A stretch of DNA of 64,000 nucleotides, taken from positions 1-64,000 of the forward strand of contig NZ_JAAXCV010000011.1 in assembly GCF_012911895.1 (NCBI RefSeq), written 5' to 3'. Shown here piece after piece: positions 8,411-17,855 of this stretch (position 1 is its first letter; each line of letters begins with the position of its first letter). The notes under the pieces are model-generated. The model was not told where the DNA came from, searched no databases, and worked only from the letters and a program-made list of their open reading frames with translations. The position numbers and the translations under genes are program-made. Source of the stretch: Bacillus sp. RO3 (lineage in GTDB: Bacteria; Bacillota; Bacilli; Bacillales; Bacillaceae_B).

Positions 8411-8767
8411 CTAGTCCCCCAGTTCCAATTGTAATTTCTCCAGACCTTTTTCAAGATCCAGAGCGGTCAGGACGTCCTCCAACCTGATACCGAGCTCGAT
8501 CAACGTTATGGCAACCGCAGGCTGGATGCCCGTAATGACCACTTTTGCACCCATCAACCTTGACATGTTGATAACATCTCCCAGAACTTTAGCAATAAAA
8601 GAATCTATAAAATCAATGGATGTGATATCGATTACGACTCCCCTGGCACTCGTTTCATGAATCTTGTGCAGAAGATCTTCTTGAAATTGAAGGGCTGTTT
8701 GATCATCAAGCTCCCACTGAATGGAAATTAACAAACAATCATGCAGCTTTAAAATTGGTATTCTCAC
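8411..8767 (-). CDS. rsbS: Stressosome scaffold protein RsbS
   Basis: 118-residue single STAS domain; the conserved phosphoserine is Ser56 in [12 protein letters not shown] (B. subtilis Ser59). Overlaps the rsbR stop by four bases. With RsbR it forms the stressosome that sequesters RsbT. Confidence 0.96.
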   Translation of the reverse strand: MRIPILKLHDCLLISIQWELDDQTALQFQEDLLHKIHETSARGVVIDITSIDFIDSFIAKVLGDVINMSRLMGAKVVITGIQPAVAITLIELGIRLEDVLTALDLEKGLEKLQLELGD

Positions 8768-9594
8768 TCTAATCCCTCCGCCGAAACAATTTTTCGATTT
8801 GTCATTTCAAGAGCCTTTTCGATTCCTTTTCTTAACGTGCTATTTGTACTGAACTGATTCAAATCAATTCCTAAGTTTACAATCGTTTGCGCGATTTCAG
8901 GTCTTATCCCCACTAACATACACTTAGCTCCAACCAAACGGACGGCTTCCGCGGCCTGAATGATATGGTGAGCCACCATCGTGTCCACTACCGGTACACC
9001 CGTAATGTCGATCAATACCACTTCCGCCCGGTGTTTCACGACACCATTCAGCAGATTTTCCATGATCAACCTCGCACGTTCTGTATCAATCGTACCCACT
9101 AGTGGCATGACGGAAATCTTTTCAAAGACGGGTATCAATGGTGCTGATAGTTCTTGCAGGGCAATTTTTTGAAGAGAGACGGTTCTTTCCCAAGATTCCG
9201 TGTATGCCCCGACGACTTTGTTATACATAGGTGTCAGCCACTTATCGAACTTCTCGACCTGGGCGGCATGATTCTCATCTGTAATCAGTTCATCATTGGA
9301 CATTCCTTCATAAACCACTTTTCCGAATGTGCCTAACGCAGTGGTCACAAACGTCAGTGGCCATCCCAATCTTACGACCTTCTCGGCGAAATCCTCCAAG
9401 CGGCTGTTAAATTCATTGGAATCCCTTAAGTTAGATACAATCATTTCAACAAACTCATGGCTTGTCTTAGTAAAGACTTGATCTGAAACGACCTGAAGGA
9501 ACTTATCCTCCGTTTCGTTTCTCATTCGATCCATCCAAACACTGGTGATATCTGATTTATTATCCTGGATATAATCCCTGACTTCACTAAACAT
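8764..9594 (-). CDS. rsbR: Stressosome sensor protein RsbR (RsbRA type)
   Basis: 276 residues: an N-terminal non-heme globin-like sensor domain (about 1-135) and a C-terminal STAS domain. Both known phospho-threonines are at the same numbers as in B. subtilis, Thr171 ([13 protein letters not shown]) and Thr205 ([10 protein letters not shown]). First gene of the eight-gene operon; the preceding region has two tandem terminators, so it has its own start of transcription. Confidence 0.96.
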   Translation of the reverse strand: MFSEVRDYIQDNKSDITSVWMDRMRNETEDKFLQVVSDQVFTKTSHEFVEMIVSNLRDSNEFNSRLEDFAEKVVRLGWPLTFVTTALGTFGKVVYEGMSNDELITDENHAAQVEKFDKWLTPMYNKVVGAYTESWERTVSLQKIALQELSAPLIPVFEKISVMPLVGTIDTERARLIMENLLNGVVKHRAEVVLIDITGVPVVDTMVAHHIIQAAEAVRLVGAKCMLVGIRPEIAQTIVNLGIDLNQFSTNSTLRKGIEKALEMTNRKIVSAEGLE

Positions 9595-9854
9595 CTCGTT
9601 CTCCCCATTCTATCATATGAATTTTACACTTCGTATGTATGCCGGATGATGTAACTGAATTTTAACCTAGTTAACAACATTAAACTAAAATATGACGCAA
9701 GTATATTTATAGTAACAAATAAATACAAAAAAGAAAAAATCTATGTCTTTTTGAGTATTTCACGCTTCCTTTTCCCATTATAAATTGTTTGTAGTCTTTT
9801 GTCATAAAATTGACCATTTCTACAATATCCAGATTCTGCTTACTCGTTCAGGGG

Positions 9855-9891
9855 AAAAACCCATAGGACAATCATTTGATTGTCTTTTGGG
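9855..9891 (-). terminator. Second terminator upstream of rsbR
   Basis: Minus strand hairpin CCCAAAAGACAATC-AAAT-GATTGTCCTATGGG followed by TTTTT. It lies about 60 bp beyond the ndoA terminator with no gene between them. Confidence 0.75.
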
Positions 9892-9935
9892 CTCTTCCTT
9901 TTCGATCAACGTTCTTAGAATGTAAACGTAGAACA

Positions 9936-9990
9936 AAAAAGGCAAACAAAAAGGCTTAATGATCAACCATATGGTTGATCATTAAGCCTT
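9936..9990 (-). terminator. ndoA terminator with perfect 40-bp palindrome
   Basis: Bases 9951-9990 are a perfect palindrome (two 20-bp arms, no spacer; centre CCAT/ATGG at 9970/9971). On the minus strand it is followed by TTTTTGTTTGCC and a six-T run, the layout of an intrinsic terminator. Confidence 0.85.
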
Positions 9991-10050
9991 CTGGTTTACA
10001 GTATTTATTGTATAACGAGATAGTGTTCAATCACACAGGATGAAAAAAGG

Positions 10051-10401
10051 TTAAAACTGGATCAGACCCACACTAATTTGCAGGGCGTCATCGACTTTCT
10101 CCATCATTTCATCATCCAGGTGTGTAATCTTATCTGTCAGACGTTGTTTATCGATCGTTCGAATCTGTTCAAGCAAGATAACGGAATCACGTTCAAAGCC
10201 ATAACGTTTTGCATCAATTTCAACATGAGTAGGCAGTTTCGCTTTTTGAATTTGAGCGGTAATGGCAGCTACAATAATTGTGGGACTGAACCTGTTCCCT
10301 ATATCATTTTGAATCACAAGTACCGGCCGAACCCCGCCTTGTTCTGATCCTACAACAGGAGAAAGGTCTGCAAAATATACGTCACCACGCTTTACAATCA
10401 A
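10051..10401 (-). CDS. ndoA: Endoribonuclease toxin NdoA (EndoA, MazF family)
   Basis: 116 residues, almost identical to B. subtilis NdoA as I recall it ([19 protein letters not shown] start). The PemK/MazF fold cleaves single-stranded mRNA, at UACAU in B. subtilis. The conserved RGDVYFADL and [11 protein letters not shown] segments contain the catalytic Arg and Thr region. The start is TTG at 10399-10401, four bases after the antitoxin stop. Confidence 0.97.
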   Translation of the reverse strand: MIVKRGDVYFADLSPVVGSEQGGVRPVLVIQNDIGNRFSPTIIVAAITAQIQKAKLPTHVEIDAKRYGFERDSVILLEQIRTIDKQRLTDKITHLDDEMMEKVDDALQISVGLIQF

Positions 10402-10405
10402 AGGA

Positions 10406-10687
10406 TTAACCCCCGCTTACTAAGCGTTCGACTGTATGTTCTGCCTCATATTCTGCTTGGATCGCTTCTGAAGCGATCGCGAGATTAATCTTAGCCATTT
10501 CCATATAGCCGCGTCTCATAGATTCACGTAATTGTCGCTTCTTACGCTCTCTTAAATACATTTTGGTTGCACGATAAATAAACTCATTGCGATTCACATT
10601 TTCCTGATCTGCAAAGCCGTCTAATTCTGTAACAAGCTGTTGCGGTAGACGAATTAAGATTTCTGTTGTTGCGCTGGATTCAGACAC
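10406..10687 (-). CDS. ndoAI: Antitoxin NdoAI (EndoAI, MazE-like)
   Basis: 93 residues with an N-terminal ribbon-helix-helix DNA-binding domain ([20 protein letters not shown] region, 9-50) and a C-terminal toxin-binding tail. It neutralises NdoA. Placed between alr and ndoA as in B. subtilis; AGGTGTAG precedes the start. Confidence 0.95.
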   Translation of the reverse strand: MSESSATTEILIRLPQQLVTELDGFADQENVNRNEFIYRATKMYLRERKKRQLRESMRRGYMEMAKINLAIASEAIQAEYEAEHTVERLVSGG

Positions 10688-10812
10688 AAACTACACCTCC
10701 ACCAATCACTACATACCGTTTCGTTCATTAACATATTTATCATACCATCAATTAATGGGAATGAAAAGTTAATTTATCAATCTCTTCTATTATCCGCCAT
10801 TTAAATTACGAA

Positions 10813-12027
10813 TTATTCATCGAACCCGCCGTTATTTTCCTGTTCATTCAGAACCGCTGTAGATAAGAGTTTATTCGACACTTCCGTCGGTTCCCCGTTG
10901 CGTATATAAATACGGGGCACTCTCGTGGAGATGATACAAGGGATCTCATAGTTAATGGTATCAAGCTTTCCAGCGATTTCATCCATTGTAATCCCTTCTT
11001 CCCCCTGGTTACCGATCAATGTCACCCGGGTACCGATCTCACCGGATTCGGATAAGCGGATCATGCATTGATCCATGCATATCCTTCCAACAATTGGAAC
11101 TCTCTTCCCGTCCACCAACACATCCTGCCCCTGTAACTTCCTCAGCCATCCATCAGCATATCCGATGGGGATCGTCCCGATGAATTCAGGCCCGGCAGTT
11201 TCATAAGTGGCTCCATAACTGACCTTCTCTCCGGCCTGAAGCTCCTTGATATGGATGAGTCTGGAATGAAGCGAAAAGACCTCCTTCAACGGAAAGGGCA
11301 GGCTGGGCTTCATTTCGATGGACGGTGTAAGTCCGTACATAGCGATCCCCACCCTGACAGTATTAAAGAGGGTGCTTGTTTTCCTTAAAGTCGCAGCACT
11401 ATTGGAAGAATGAATATAAGAAGGCATGGACTCCAGTTGTTCAAGCATTTGTTCAAACCGATCCAACTGCTCGTCAAGATAATCATCATTCAGTTCATCA
11501 GCTGTGGCAAAATGAGTGAAGATCCCTTCAAGCTCAAATTGAGGATGCTCATTGATATAATCTTCGATCCCTTTTAATTCTTTCGTGGTACGGACGCCTA
11601 TCCGCCCCATCCCCGTATCACATTTGATATGGAGGTTCAACTTTTCACCTTGAACGAGTTGCCTTTCAGCTTCCACGAGCCACTCCAGACGAAAGGTCGT
11701 TAAGGAGATATCCAATTGAGCGGCGATCTGGACATCTTTCGGTCGCGTAGCACCCAATACAAGAATAGGAGCAGTGATGCCCGCTCTTCTCAAGGAAATC
11801 GCTTCATCCAGGAATGCAACCGCCACTCCATTTGCTCCTGCAGCGAGTGCCGTCAGAGAAGTTTGTACATCCCCATGTCCATAGGCATTTGCCTTCACAA
11901 CAGCCAACACATGAACATCGGAAGGGACATGTTTTTTAATATTTGTTACATTTTCAAATAAATGATCCAAATTGATTTCAGCCCATGTATCTCGAAAAAA
12001 TTGCGTCTGGGTTTCCACTTTGTTCAC
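10813..12027 (-). CDS. alr: Alanine racemase
   Basis: 404-residue fold-type III PLP enzyme making D-alanine for peptidoglycan and teichoic acids. The PLP lysine is Lys45 in VVKANAYGHG, and the second catalytic base tyrosine is in VSYGATY (about 266). A C-terminal tail of about 20 residues beyond the usual end is rich in Asn and Glu. Upstream of ndoAI, with 125 bp between them. Confidence 0.97.
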   Translation of the reverse strand: MNKVETQTQFFRDTWAEINLDHLFENVTNIKKHVPSDVHVLAVVKANAYGHGDVQTSLTALAAGANGVAVAFLDEAISLRRAGITAPILVLGATRPKDVQIAAQLDISLTTFRLEWLVEAERQLVQGEKLNLHIKCDTGMGRIGVRTTKELKGIEDYINEHPQFELEGIFTHFATADELNDDYLDEQLDRFEQMLEQLESMPSYIHSSNSAATLRKTSTLFNTVRVGIAMYGLTPSIEMKPSLPFPLKEVFSLHSRLIHIKELQAGEKVSYGATYETAGPEFIGTIPIGYADGWLRKLQGQDVLVDGKRVPIVGRICMDQCMIRLSESGEIGTRVTLIGNQGEEGITMDEIAGKLDTINYEIPCIISTRVPRIYIRNGEPTEVSNKLLSTAVLNEQENNGGFDE

Positions 12028-12292
12028 TTCCTCATATCATTACACAAAACATTGTCATTCTATTCAAGAATACCATGGATTATTCATATTATCATCGATT
12101 GTGTGAAACGGAATTTTTTAAGTGTGGAGGGCAGAGTATTCCGAGCCCATAATGATGAGATGAAAGGAGAGGTTAACCGTGGGTGGTCAGAAAGCAATGA
12201 GCACTTTGGGTGAAGCATTCCTTTTATTATTTCTCTGCAGTATGAATGGTTATGATCGACTTCCCTGACGATTTCTCACAGATGCAGGTAAG
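12028..12292. other. Intergenic region upstream of alr
   Basis: About 265 bp without a supported gene. It carries the alr promoter region on the minus strand; the plus-strand ORF that crosses it has no ribosome site and no recognisable product. Confidence 0.6.
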
Positions 12293-12323
12293 GAAAAGGG
12301 GCGAACCTTTTCGGCTCGCCCCC
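12293..12323 (-). terminator. Terminator of ydcC
   Basis: Minus strand GGGGGCGAGCC / GGTTCGCCCC hairpin followed by TTTTCCTT. Confidence 0.8.
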
Positions 12324-12333
12324 ATCAGATCGG

Positions 12334-13347
12334 TTATTTTACCATTGAACCTTGTACGGATTGTGCTACCATCACCATCTCAGAAGGAGTAAGGTCATTA
12401 GAGGCAAGCATGTAGTCCACACCATTATTGGTCCATCTGATGGATTGCTCCGTCATGGCCGCTACGGTGAACCCAAGGTCGACTAATTCCCCTTTTAGTG
12501 AGGTGGACACGGTCATGGTTGGAACCACAGTCGTCTTCTCTTGTACAATTGTGAAGGATTTTTCACCATCGTACGTTAAGATGACACGCTTTCCTGTATC
12601 CGTCGCTACTTCTTTTTCTTCTATTAACTCAGTGCCCGTGATCTCAGACATCGGGTAAAGAACCGTAAACTCGGTGTCCTCCACCTTGGCTGTGACGGGA
12701 ACCTCAAGCTGGGCACCAGTCATGTTCTTCTTCATGTCGAAATCCTTTTTATCAAAGGCAGCTTTCATGTCCATCTTGGAGAATTCTACTTTCACAAGGG
12801 AATTTAGATCCGAGTCCATCACATTGACCGATGCTGGAGTCAGATCCTTCTTGTTAAAGGCAATCTCTTGAGTAGGCAGCATCTGGCTGTTTTGATAACG
12901 CGTTTTCGTCGTGAAGACATAGTGGTTCTTCGTTTCTTTGAACTTGGCCTCTTTGTCTTCTAATACGTCTTTGACAAGGGATTCATACAAGTACGCCTGA
13001 CTGCTGTTTTCCGGCCAGTTGCTTTGGAATCGGAAGCTTTTGTTCAATGCAGGTGTGAGGACGAATACTCCATCATCATTACGCAGGATCATCTGGCTCT
13101 GGTCTTTCGCAGCGTTCTTTAATGCCACCCGGTAGTAATTAGGATCATTATGCCACACTTCCACATCATATGTCTGGGGCTCATCGCCCACCTGCAGGGT
13201 CATTTTTGCATCTGCTTTATACCCCTTCATATCCTCTACTTTCGACTTGAGATCCTTGGCAACATCGTCTTTCGATTTTTCTCCGCAAGCAGCCAGCATG
13301 AGGACTGCTAACATGGCCATCACTAGTATCACTAGCTTTTTCTTCAT
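12334..13347 (-). CDS. ydcC: Outer-membrane-lipoprotein-sorting (LolA-like) domain lipoprotein YdcC
   Basis: 337 residues. The N-terminus is a lipoprotein signal peptide (MKKKLVILVMAMLAVLMLAACG, lipobox LAAC, Cys21). The rest resembles B. subtilis YdcC with an unclosed LolA/LolB-like beta sheet (residues about 40-200) and a DUF4367-type C-terminal part. Function is unknown; in a monoderm it cannot sort outer-membrane lipoproteins. Position between acpS and alr matches B. subtilis. The signal peptide is quoted in two parts in the literature sense only; the lipobox is certain. Confidence 0.9.
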   Translation of the reverse strand: MKKKLVILVMAMLAVLMLAACGEKSKDDVAKDLKSKVEDMKGYKADAKMTLQVGDEPQTYDVEVWHNDPNYYRVALKNAAKDQSQMILRNDDGVFVLTPALNKSFRFQSNWPENSSQAYLYESLVKDVLEDKEAKFKETKNHYVFTTKTRYQNSQMLPTQEIAFNKKDLTPASVNVMDSDLNSLVKVEFSKMDMKAAFDKKDFDMKKNMTGAQLEVPVTAKVEDTEFTVLYPMSEITGTELIEEKEVATDTGKRVILTYDGEKSFTIVQEKTTVVPTMTVSTSLKGELVDLGFTVAAMTEQSIRWTNNGVDYMLASNDLTPSEMVMVAQSVQGSMVK

Positions 13348-13571
13348 TCTTTCAACCCCTTTTGTTCAAGGATATACGTAATGTAGAGAGGGGAAGGCCA
13401 GCCGGCTAAGAATGGGCGATCCTTATGGAATGTCCCGTCCATCAGTCCAATTGCCATTCATGAAAGAACCGCGATTGTTAAACACCTGACCTTGTCTCTC
13501 TTATTGCACTACTGAATATATGAGACAACCTAAGGGATTATGCTAGTGAAGATGACAAGCTTTAAATAAAT

Positions 13572-13922
13572 TTACTCTTCGATGATGACCTGTGCAGCCG
13601 CAAATTCCCGGCTATGAGTAATGGACAGATGGGCATTCACCCCATCCGGCTTTGAAAAATAAGGTTTTCCGGAAGGGTGTTTACTGATTTCGATATCCTG
13701 AAAGGAAAGCGCCGTTCCGATCCCTGTCCCCCTTGCCTTGGCATAGGCTTCTTTGGCTGCAAAGCGTCCAGCAACGAACTCAACCTTGCGCTGATCATTT
13801 AATGTATAAAAGAAATCCTCCTCCATCCCTGTCAAAATCCTTTTGATGAATTTAGGCTGCCTTTCGATCATACTGCGAATGCGCGCCATTTCAACTATAT
13901 CCAACCCTATTCCTTTGATCAT
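13572..13922 (-). CDS. acpS: Holo-[acyl-carrier-protein] synthase
   Basis: 116 residues, the normal AcpS length. It transfers 4'-phosphopantetheine from CoA to apo-ACP. The Mg-binding Asp8 ([10 protein letters not shown]) and the Glu in [10 protein letters not shown] (about 58) are present. Gene order with ydcA and ydcC follows B. subtilis. Confidence 0.97.
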   Translation of the reverse strand: MIKGIGLDIVEMARIRSMIERQPKFIKRILTGMEEDFFYTLNDQRKVEFVAGRFAAKEAYAKARGTGIGTALSFQDIEISKHPSGKPYFSKPDGVNAHLSITHSREFAAAQVIIEE

Positions 13923-14074
13923 ATGTGATTCCCCTTCTACTCTTGTCCTGTCTTACATATTTATTTAATGAACAATACTCGTGATTTCAACCGTTTTCTT
14001 ATACTATAGTACTAACCGGATTTTTTATAAAACCTTATGTACGAGAAAAAACAACAGACCTAGGAGGATACACA

Positions 14075-14659
14075 ATGTTTGTCCGGACTGAAAGCTTATC
14101 ACAATTTCTACGGTTCTATCCTATTATTTCCCTTATTGTTTTCATTCATATCACCTTATATATTGTCAGTGCACTCCCTATCTTCCCACAAATGTGGGTT
14201 TACGAGCAGCTTGCAGGTGTGAATCTGTTCATTAAAGAAGGCGATTGGTGGAGGCTCATCACCCCTATCTTTGTTCACTTGGGATTCGCTCATCTTCTTT
14301 TCAACTCTTTTTCCCTTGTCCTGTTCGGACCCCCTCTTGAAAAGCATCTGGGAAAAGGAAAATTTATCGGTCTTTATCTAGCAAGCGGATTATTCGCCAA
14401 TATCATCACGTATCTTATCAAACCCCTGACCTATAGTCATGTGGGAGCATCAGGCGCCATTTTTGGATTATTCGGCTTTTACATGGCCATGATTGTCTTA
14501 AAAAATCATTTCATCACAAGGGAGAGCCGTCAAATCATCTTACCGATCGTTGTCATCGGGGTGGTCATGACCTTCATGCAGTCAGGGATTAACATAACAG
14601 CCCATATCTTCGGGTTGATCGGCGGATTTGTCATCGGATGGATTTCAGGAAAGAAATAA
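14075..14659 (+). CDS. ydcA: Rhomboid family intramembrane serine protease (YdcA)
   Basis: 194 residues with six predicted membrane segments. The catalytic dyad is visible: Ser126 in GASGAIFG and His177 in the last but one helix (NITAHIFGL). The WR motif (GDWWRLITPIFVH) and HLGFAHLLFN typical of the family are present. Divergent from acpS; the ribosome site CTAGGAGG precedes the ATG. Confidence 0.95.
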   Translation: MFVRTESLSQFLRFYPIISLIVFIHITLYIVSALPIFPQMWVYEQLAGVNLFIKEGDWWRLITPIFVHLGFAHLLFNSFSLVLFGPPLEKHLGKGKFIGLYLASGLFANIITYLIKPLTYSHVGASGAIFGLFGFYMAMIVLKNHFITRESRQIILPIVVIGVVMTFMQSGINITAHIFGLIGGFVIGWISGKK

Positions 14660-14692
14660 AGTGACCCGGTACCGAATCCCGGGTCACTTTTA
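14658..14692. terminator. Bidirectional terminator between ydcA and ydbT
   Basis: AAAGTGACCCGG / CCGGGTCACTTT hairpin with T's on the plus side and A's on the other; serves the convergent genes ydcA and ydbT. Confidence 0.87.
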
Positions 14693-14696
14693 TCGT

Positions 14697-16157
14697 TTAC
14701 ACACTATGTGAAAACCAGGAAGCAATGGTTTCCAGGTCTTTCTTTTCAAGATCCCGAATCGGACTGGCATAACCGGTCTCTCCGGATTTGATCGTCGTCC
14801 TGAGAGTACCCAGGTCCTTTCTCGTTTGAAACCAGCTTTCATGAGTGTCCAAAGATTGAATACGACTTTTCTTCATATGCATCGTATTTTTCAAGACACC
14901 CCTATATTGTAAAGACAATTGGCCATCAACAATCTTAAAGCCACCGGCACGGTATTGGTAGTATCCGAGAATCCCAAAAGGAATCATCATTAAACCTGCC
15001 CAAAGACCATACGGCCAGTACAGAAAGCAAATGACAGCGGTAGGGACCACCACCCATATTGCCTTCCTGAACACATACCTCCTTAAAGAACGCCCCGGAA
15101 GCCTGTTAAAATCATCGTGAATGACGTAATCCGGAAATAAATCGCTTAATAAACCTGTAATCCGCTTCTTTTTCACAATTGGAAACAACTTTATACTGGT
15201 GCTGTCCTTCTCTAACACAGAGCCTCCTGCATTTTCAATGTGGACTGTGCAATAACCCAATAGCTGCCTGATTGGATTTTCCACCACCCGGATCCCTTGA
15301 ACCCGGTTTAATGGGACCGTCACCTGCTTCTTCTCAAGAAGTCCTCTAGACATGACAATGTGATCGTCTACAATCTTTATCTTGAAATCACCGTAAATAA
15401 TGAATGTCCAGGCAATAGATAACAACCAGGCAACCAGCAGACCCAAAAAGGCCATCACGGAAACGATAAACACACCGCTTGTCACAAACACAGCCAGCTC
15501 ATCATACACAGCTTCGTAAGGAATATAGTCATAAAACTGGGACAAGAAGACAAACACACCGGAAATAATGACTCCGATCCCGCCTGAAGTCGTGGCAAGA
15601 ACCCAAATATCTTTCGAGCTGAGATTGAAAAAGGGAGCTTCATCTTTCAAAGTCTCCGTAGATTCTCCAGAAAGATCTTCAGCACCGTTGTGCACTTTTT
15701 TCTCCCGATAGATCATTTCCTCCAGCTCATTCGCTTCTTCTTTCAAAATAGCCGTCAATTCCGCTTCTGATTCCAAGGGATTTGAAGACCCTGCTGTTTC
15801 CACCTTCACCTTTACCAGTCCAAAAGGTCGATGCAGAATCCCTTCAGAGAAATTCAAGCTCTGAATCCGGTCAATGGGAATATACCTCTTCTTTTTCACG
15901 AACAGCCCGTACTCGATACGAAGCTCCCCATCTTCCAGACGATAGGTAAACCTGAGCCACTTTAGGATGCCTGCTGCCAGTACAAACACAAGAACTGCGG
16001 CCATCGACAGGACAGGCAAATAATCCCAAAATCCCGTCTTCTCTCCACGGTTATTCAATACAAATAAAAAGATAAAGGGCAGGATCAAATCCTTCAACTG
16101 CTTGATAAAATTGGCTACAGCTGAAATAGGGTGGAGTCTCTTATGCTCAGACATCAT
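14697..16157 (-). CDS. ydbT: PH domain-containing membrane protein YdbT
   Basis: 486 residues from the ATG at 16157 (start MMSEHKRLHPI). It has several bPH2 (YdbS/YdbT-type) domains interleaved with membrane helices, for example FTYRLEDGELRIEYGLF, YGDFKIKIVDDHIVMSRGLL and AGGFKIVDGQLSLQYRG, each followed by an IQSL-type strand. B. subtilis YdbST gives resistance to some antimicrobials made by other bacilli. The start overlaps the end of ydbS, so the two are coupled. Confidence 0.92.
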   Translation of the reverse strand: MMSEHKRLHPISAVANFIKQLKDLILPFIFLFVLNNRGEKTGFWDYLPVLSMAAVLVFVLAAGILKWLRFTYRLEDGELRIEYGLFVKKKRYIPIDRIQSLNFSEGILHRPFGLVKVKVETAGSSNPLESEAELTAILKEEANELEEMIYREKKVHNGAEDLSGESTETLKDEAPFFNLSSKDIWVLATTSGGIGVIISGVFVFLSQFYDYIPYEAVYDELAVFVTSGVFIVSVMAFLGLLVAWLLSIAWTFIIYGDFKIKIVDDHIVMSRGLLEKKQVTVPLNRVQGIRVVENPIRQLLGYCTVHIENAGGSVLEKDSTSIKLFPIVKKKRITGLLSDLFPDYVIHDDFNRLPGRSLRRYVFRKAIWVVVPTAVICFLYWPYGLWAGLMMIPFGILGYYQYRAGGFKIVDGQLSLQYRGVLKNTMHMKKSRIQSLDTHESWFQTRKDLGTLRTTIKSGETGYASPIRDLEKKDLETIASWFSHSV

Positions 16158-16626
16158 CTTCCGCCACCCTTGCAAGTTGTGATATGGAGTTTCTCAATTC
16201 ATCTGCCTCCTCCACATCCAACGCCGGTATTTCATGAACTGTAGCAGCAGTCGAAATCGTAATGGTTGCCAACCGATACTTTTTTAAAATAGGCCCCTGC
16301 ACGGTATCTACATGCTGAACCCTCACCATTGGTACCAACGTACGCTTCACGATGAAAATCCCTCTTTGAAGCTCAATCTCCTGTTCCCTCACTTCGTAAC
16401 GCCATCTTTTCCATTTGATCGTTGGAATAAAGATAACAAACAAAAATGCAAACAGGATCAATACGGCAATCGCTGCTCCAATGATCCATTGTGGCCAATC
16501 AACCATCACCGTCAGAACAATCGCTCCTGATGCTACAGCTGCCACGATCAACGTTTCAAACACACCGTATATCTTCCACACCTTTAAAGCCTTAGGTGAA
16601 ATTCGTTTTTGCGGCTCTCCGATCAT
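16147..16626 (-). CDS. ydbS: PH domain-containing protein YdbS
   Basis: 159 residues from the ATG at 16626, chosen because AGTGGGGG lies six bases ahead; an ATG two codons upstream has no spacing. Two membrane helices (about 17-65) precede one bPH2 domain (RYEVREQEIELQRGIFIVKRT). It overlaps ydbT, and the pair probably forms one membrane complex. Confidence 0.92.
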   Translation of the reverse strand: MIGEPQKRISPKALKVWKIYGVFETLIVAAVASGAIVLTVMVDWPQWIIGAAIAVLILFAFLFVIFIPTIKWKRWRYEVREQEIELQRGIFIVKRTLVPMVRVQHVDTVQGPILKKYRLATITISTAATVHEIPALDVEEADELRNSISQLARVAEDDV

Positions 16627-16725
16627 TCCCATCCCCCACTTCTCTCTTTAACTAAATCTTACAGTATATTTACGGTTTGGAACAGAGATGGTTTCACGTT
16701 AAGTGAAAAGCTTCTGGAAATATGC

Positions 16726-17688
16726 CTAATTTAAATGAAACGAACTTTTAGCCACCCATTCAACCCCACCAATCCCTTGGAGGTCTTCCACCAATCGGAA
16801 CAATGCGTCATCCTTCTTCTTCGCTTCTATCATACAATGGATTTCATCCACCGATCCCTTTATCCCATGAAGAAAATCGAGAAACATCTTTGGGTCGATG
16901 AAATCGGCATGGGCTTTATAATCTCCCTGGGAACGGGGGCTAGAGATATGCATCTTCACGGGTAACGAAGACTGGGCCCACGTACCGACAATCCTCTCCC
17001 AATCCAATTGCCAATCCCGTTCGTTATACGCAAGATGATGATGGTAATCAAATACGAGGGGAATCCCGAGTTTTTCACATAGATACAGAGCATCCGCCGC
17101 GCTAAAAACGGAATCATCGTTTTCGAGAATGATCATTTTTTGGAGAGAAACAGGAGTCAGCCCCCAATTGTGAATGAACTGTTCAAGTGCCTTTTCCTTA
17201 TCATCATATGCCCCGCCTACATGGAGAACACAACGGTGAGTGGGATCAATTCCCATCCCCCTTAACAGTGCTTCATGCATCTTAAGGGTTTTAAGCGTAT
17301 TCTTCAGCACTTCCACATCACTGGAATTCAGCAGGACAAAATGGTCGGGATGAAAATCCACACGCATAGGATGAAGCTTCACATATTCTTCGATAGCATG
17401 GAGCTCCTCCCTGAGTGGAGAGATAAAATCCCACCCCTTCAACTCCGGATGATTCGCAAGGGGGATCAACTTCGAACTGAATCGAAAAAAATGAATTTCA
17501 TTCAGGACATTATGTTTCAGAAGCCTTAAGCAGTTATGAAGATTCGATTTTGCGATGCGTTCTAGCTTATGGATGGCTGCTTCACGATCCTTGATCTGAG
17601 AGAACTGTTTGAATGTCATGGTTTGGGAAGGTGATGCATTCTGGAGGTTCATGCTCATGGCTACATAGCCAAGCTTTACGAGTGTCAT
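16726..17688 (-). CDS. uvsE: UV damage endonuclease UvsE
   Basis: 320 residues of the UVDE TIM-barrel family, which nicks DNA 5' of UV photoproducts in an alternative excision pathway. The N-terminus MTLVKLGYVAMSMNLQNASPS and the metal-ligand segments LHVGGAYDDKE, ILENDDSVF, VFDYHHH, KMHISSPR and ADFIDP are family hallmarks. Clear ribosome site AAAAGGAG. Inserted between ydbST and cshA relative to my memory of B. subtilis. Confidence 0.95.
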   Translation of the reverse strand: MTLVKLGYVAMSMNLQNASPSQTMTFKQFSQIKDREAAIHKLERIAKSNLHNCLRLLKHNVLNEIHFFRFSSKLIPLANHPELKGWDFISPLREELHAIEEYVKLHPMRVDFHPDHFVLLNSSDVEVLKNTLKTLKMHEALLRGMGIDPTHRCVLHVGGAYDDKEKALEQFIHNWGLTPVSLQKMIILENDDSVFSAADALYLCEKLGIPLVFDYHHHLAYNERDWQLDWERIVGTWAQSSLPVKMHISSPRSQGDYKAHADFIDPKMFLDFLHGIKGSVDEIHCMIEAKKKDDALFRLVEDLQGIGGVEWVAKSSFHLN

Positions 17689-17808
17689 GTGTGTAGACTC
17701 CTTTTTGGGGTTAGTATGTGCGGAATGAGGGGGATTATATCGCTGGTTTTGAATAGAGGAAAGACTTTATTTCTCAGAAGAATGTGAATTCATTCTCCAG
17801 AACATCAC

Positions 17809-17845
17809 AAAAAAACACGACAACCCAAAGGCCATCGTGTTTTTA
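17809..17845 (-). terminator. Terminator of cshA
   Basis: Minus strand AAACACGA / TCGTGTTT hairpin ending in seven T's, just behind the cshA stop. Confidence 0.8.
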
Positions 17846-17855
17846 CATCCATTGA

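Larger units (their letters stand above)
9595..10050. other. 455-bp intergenic region between rsbR and ndoA
   Basis: No gene is seen. It holds two minus-strand terminators (9855-9891 and 9936-9990) and an AT-rich stretch (9660-9780) that should contain the housekeeping promoter of the sigB operon, but I could not assign convincing -35/-10 boxes. Confidence 0.7.

Noticed and set aside
9660..9780. Housekeeping promoter of the sigB operon
   Set aside because: Several TATAAA-like -10 candidates exist but none has a fitting -35 at 16-18 bp.
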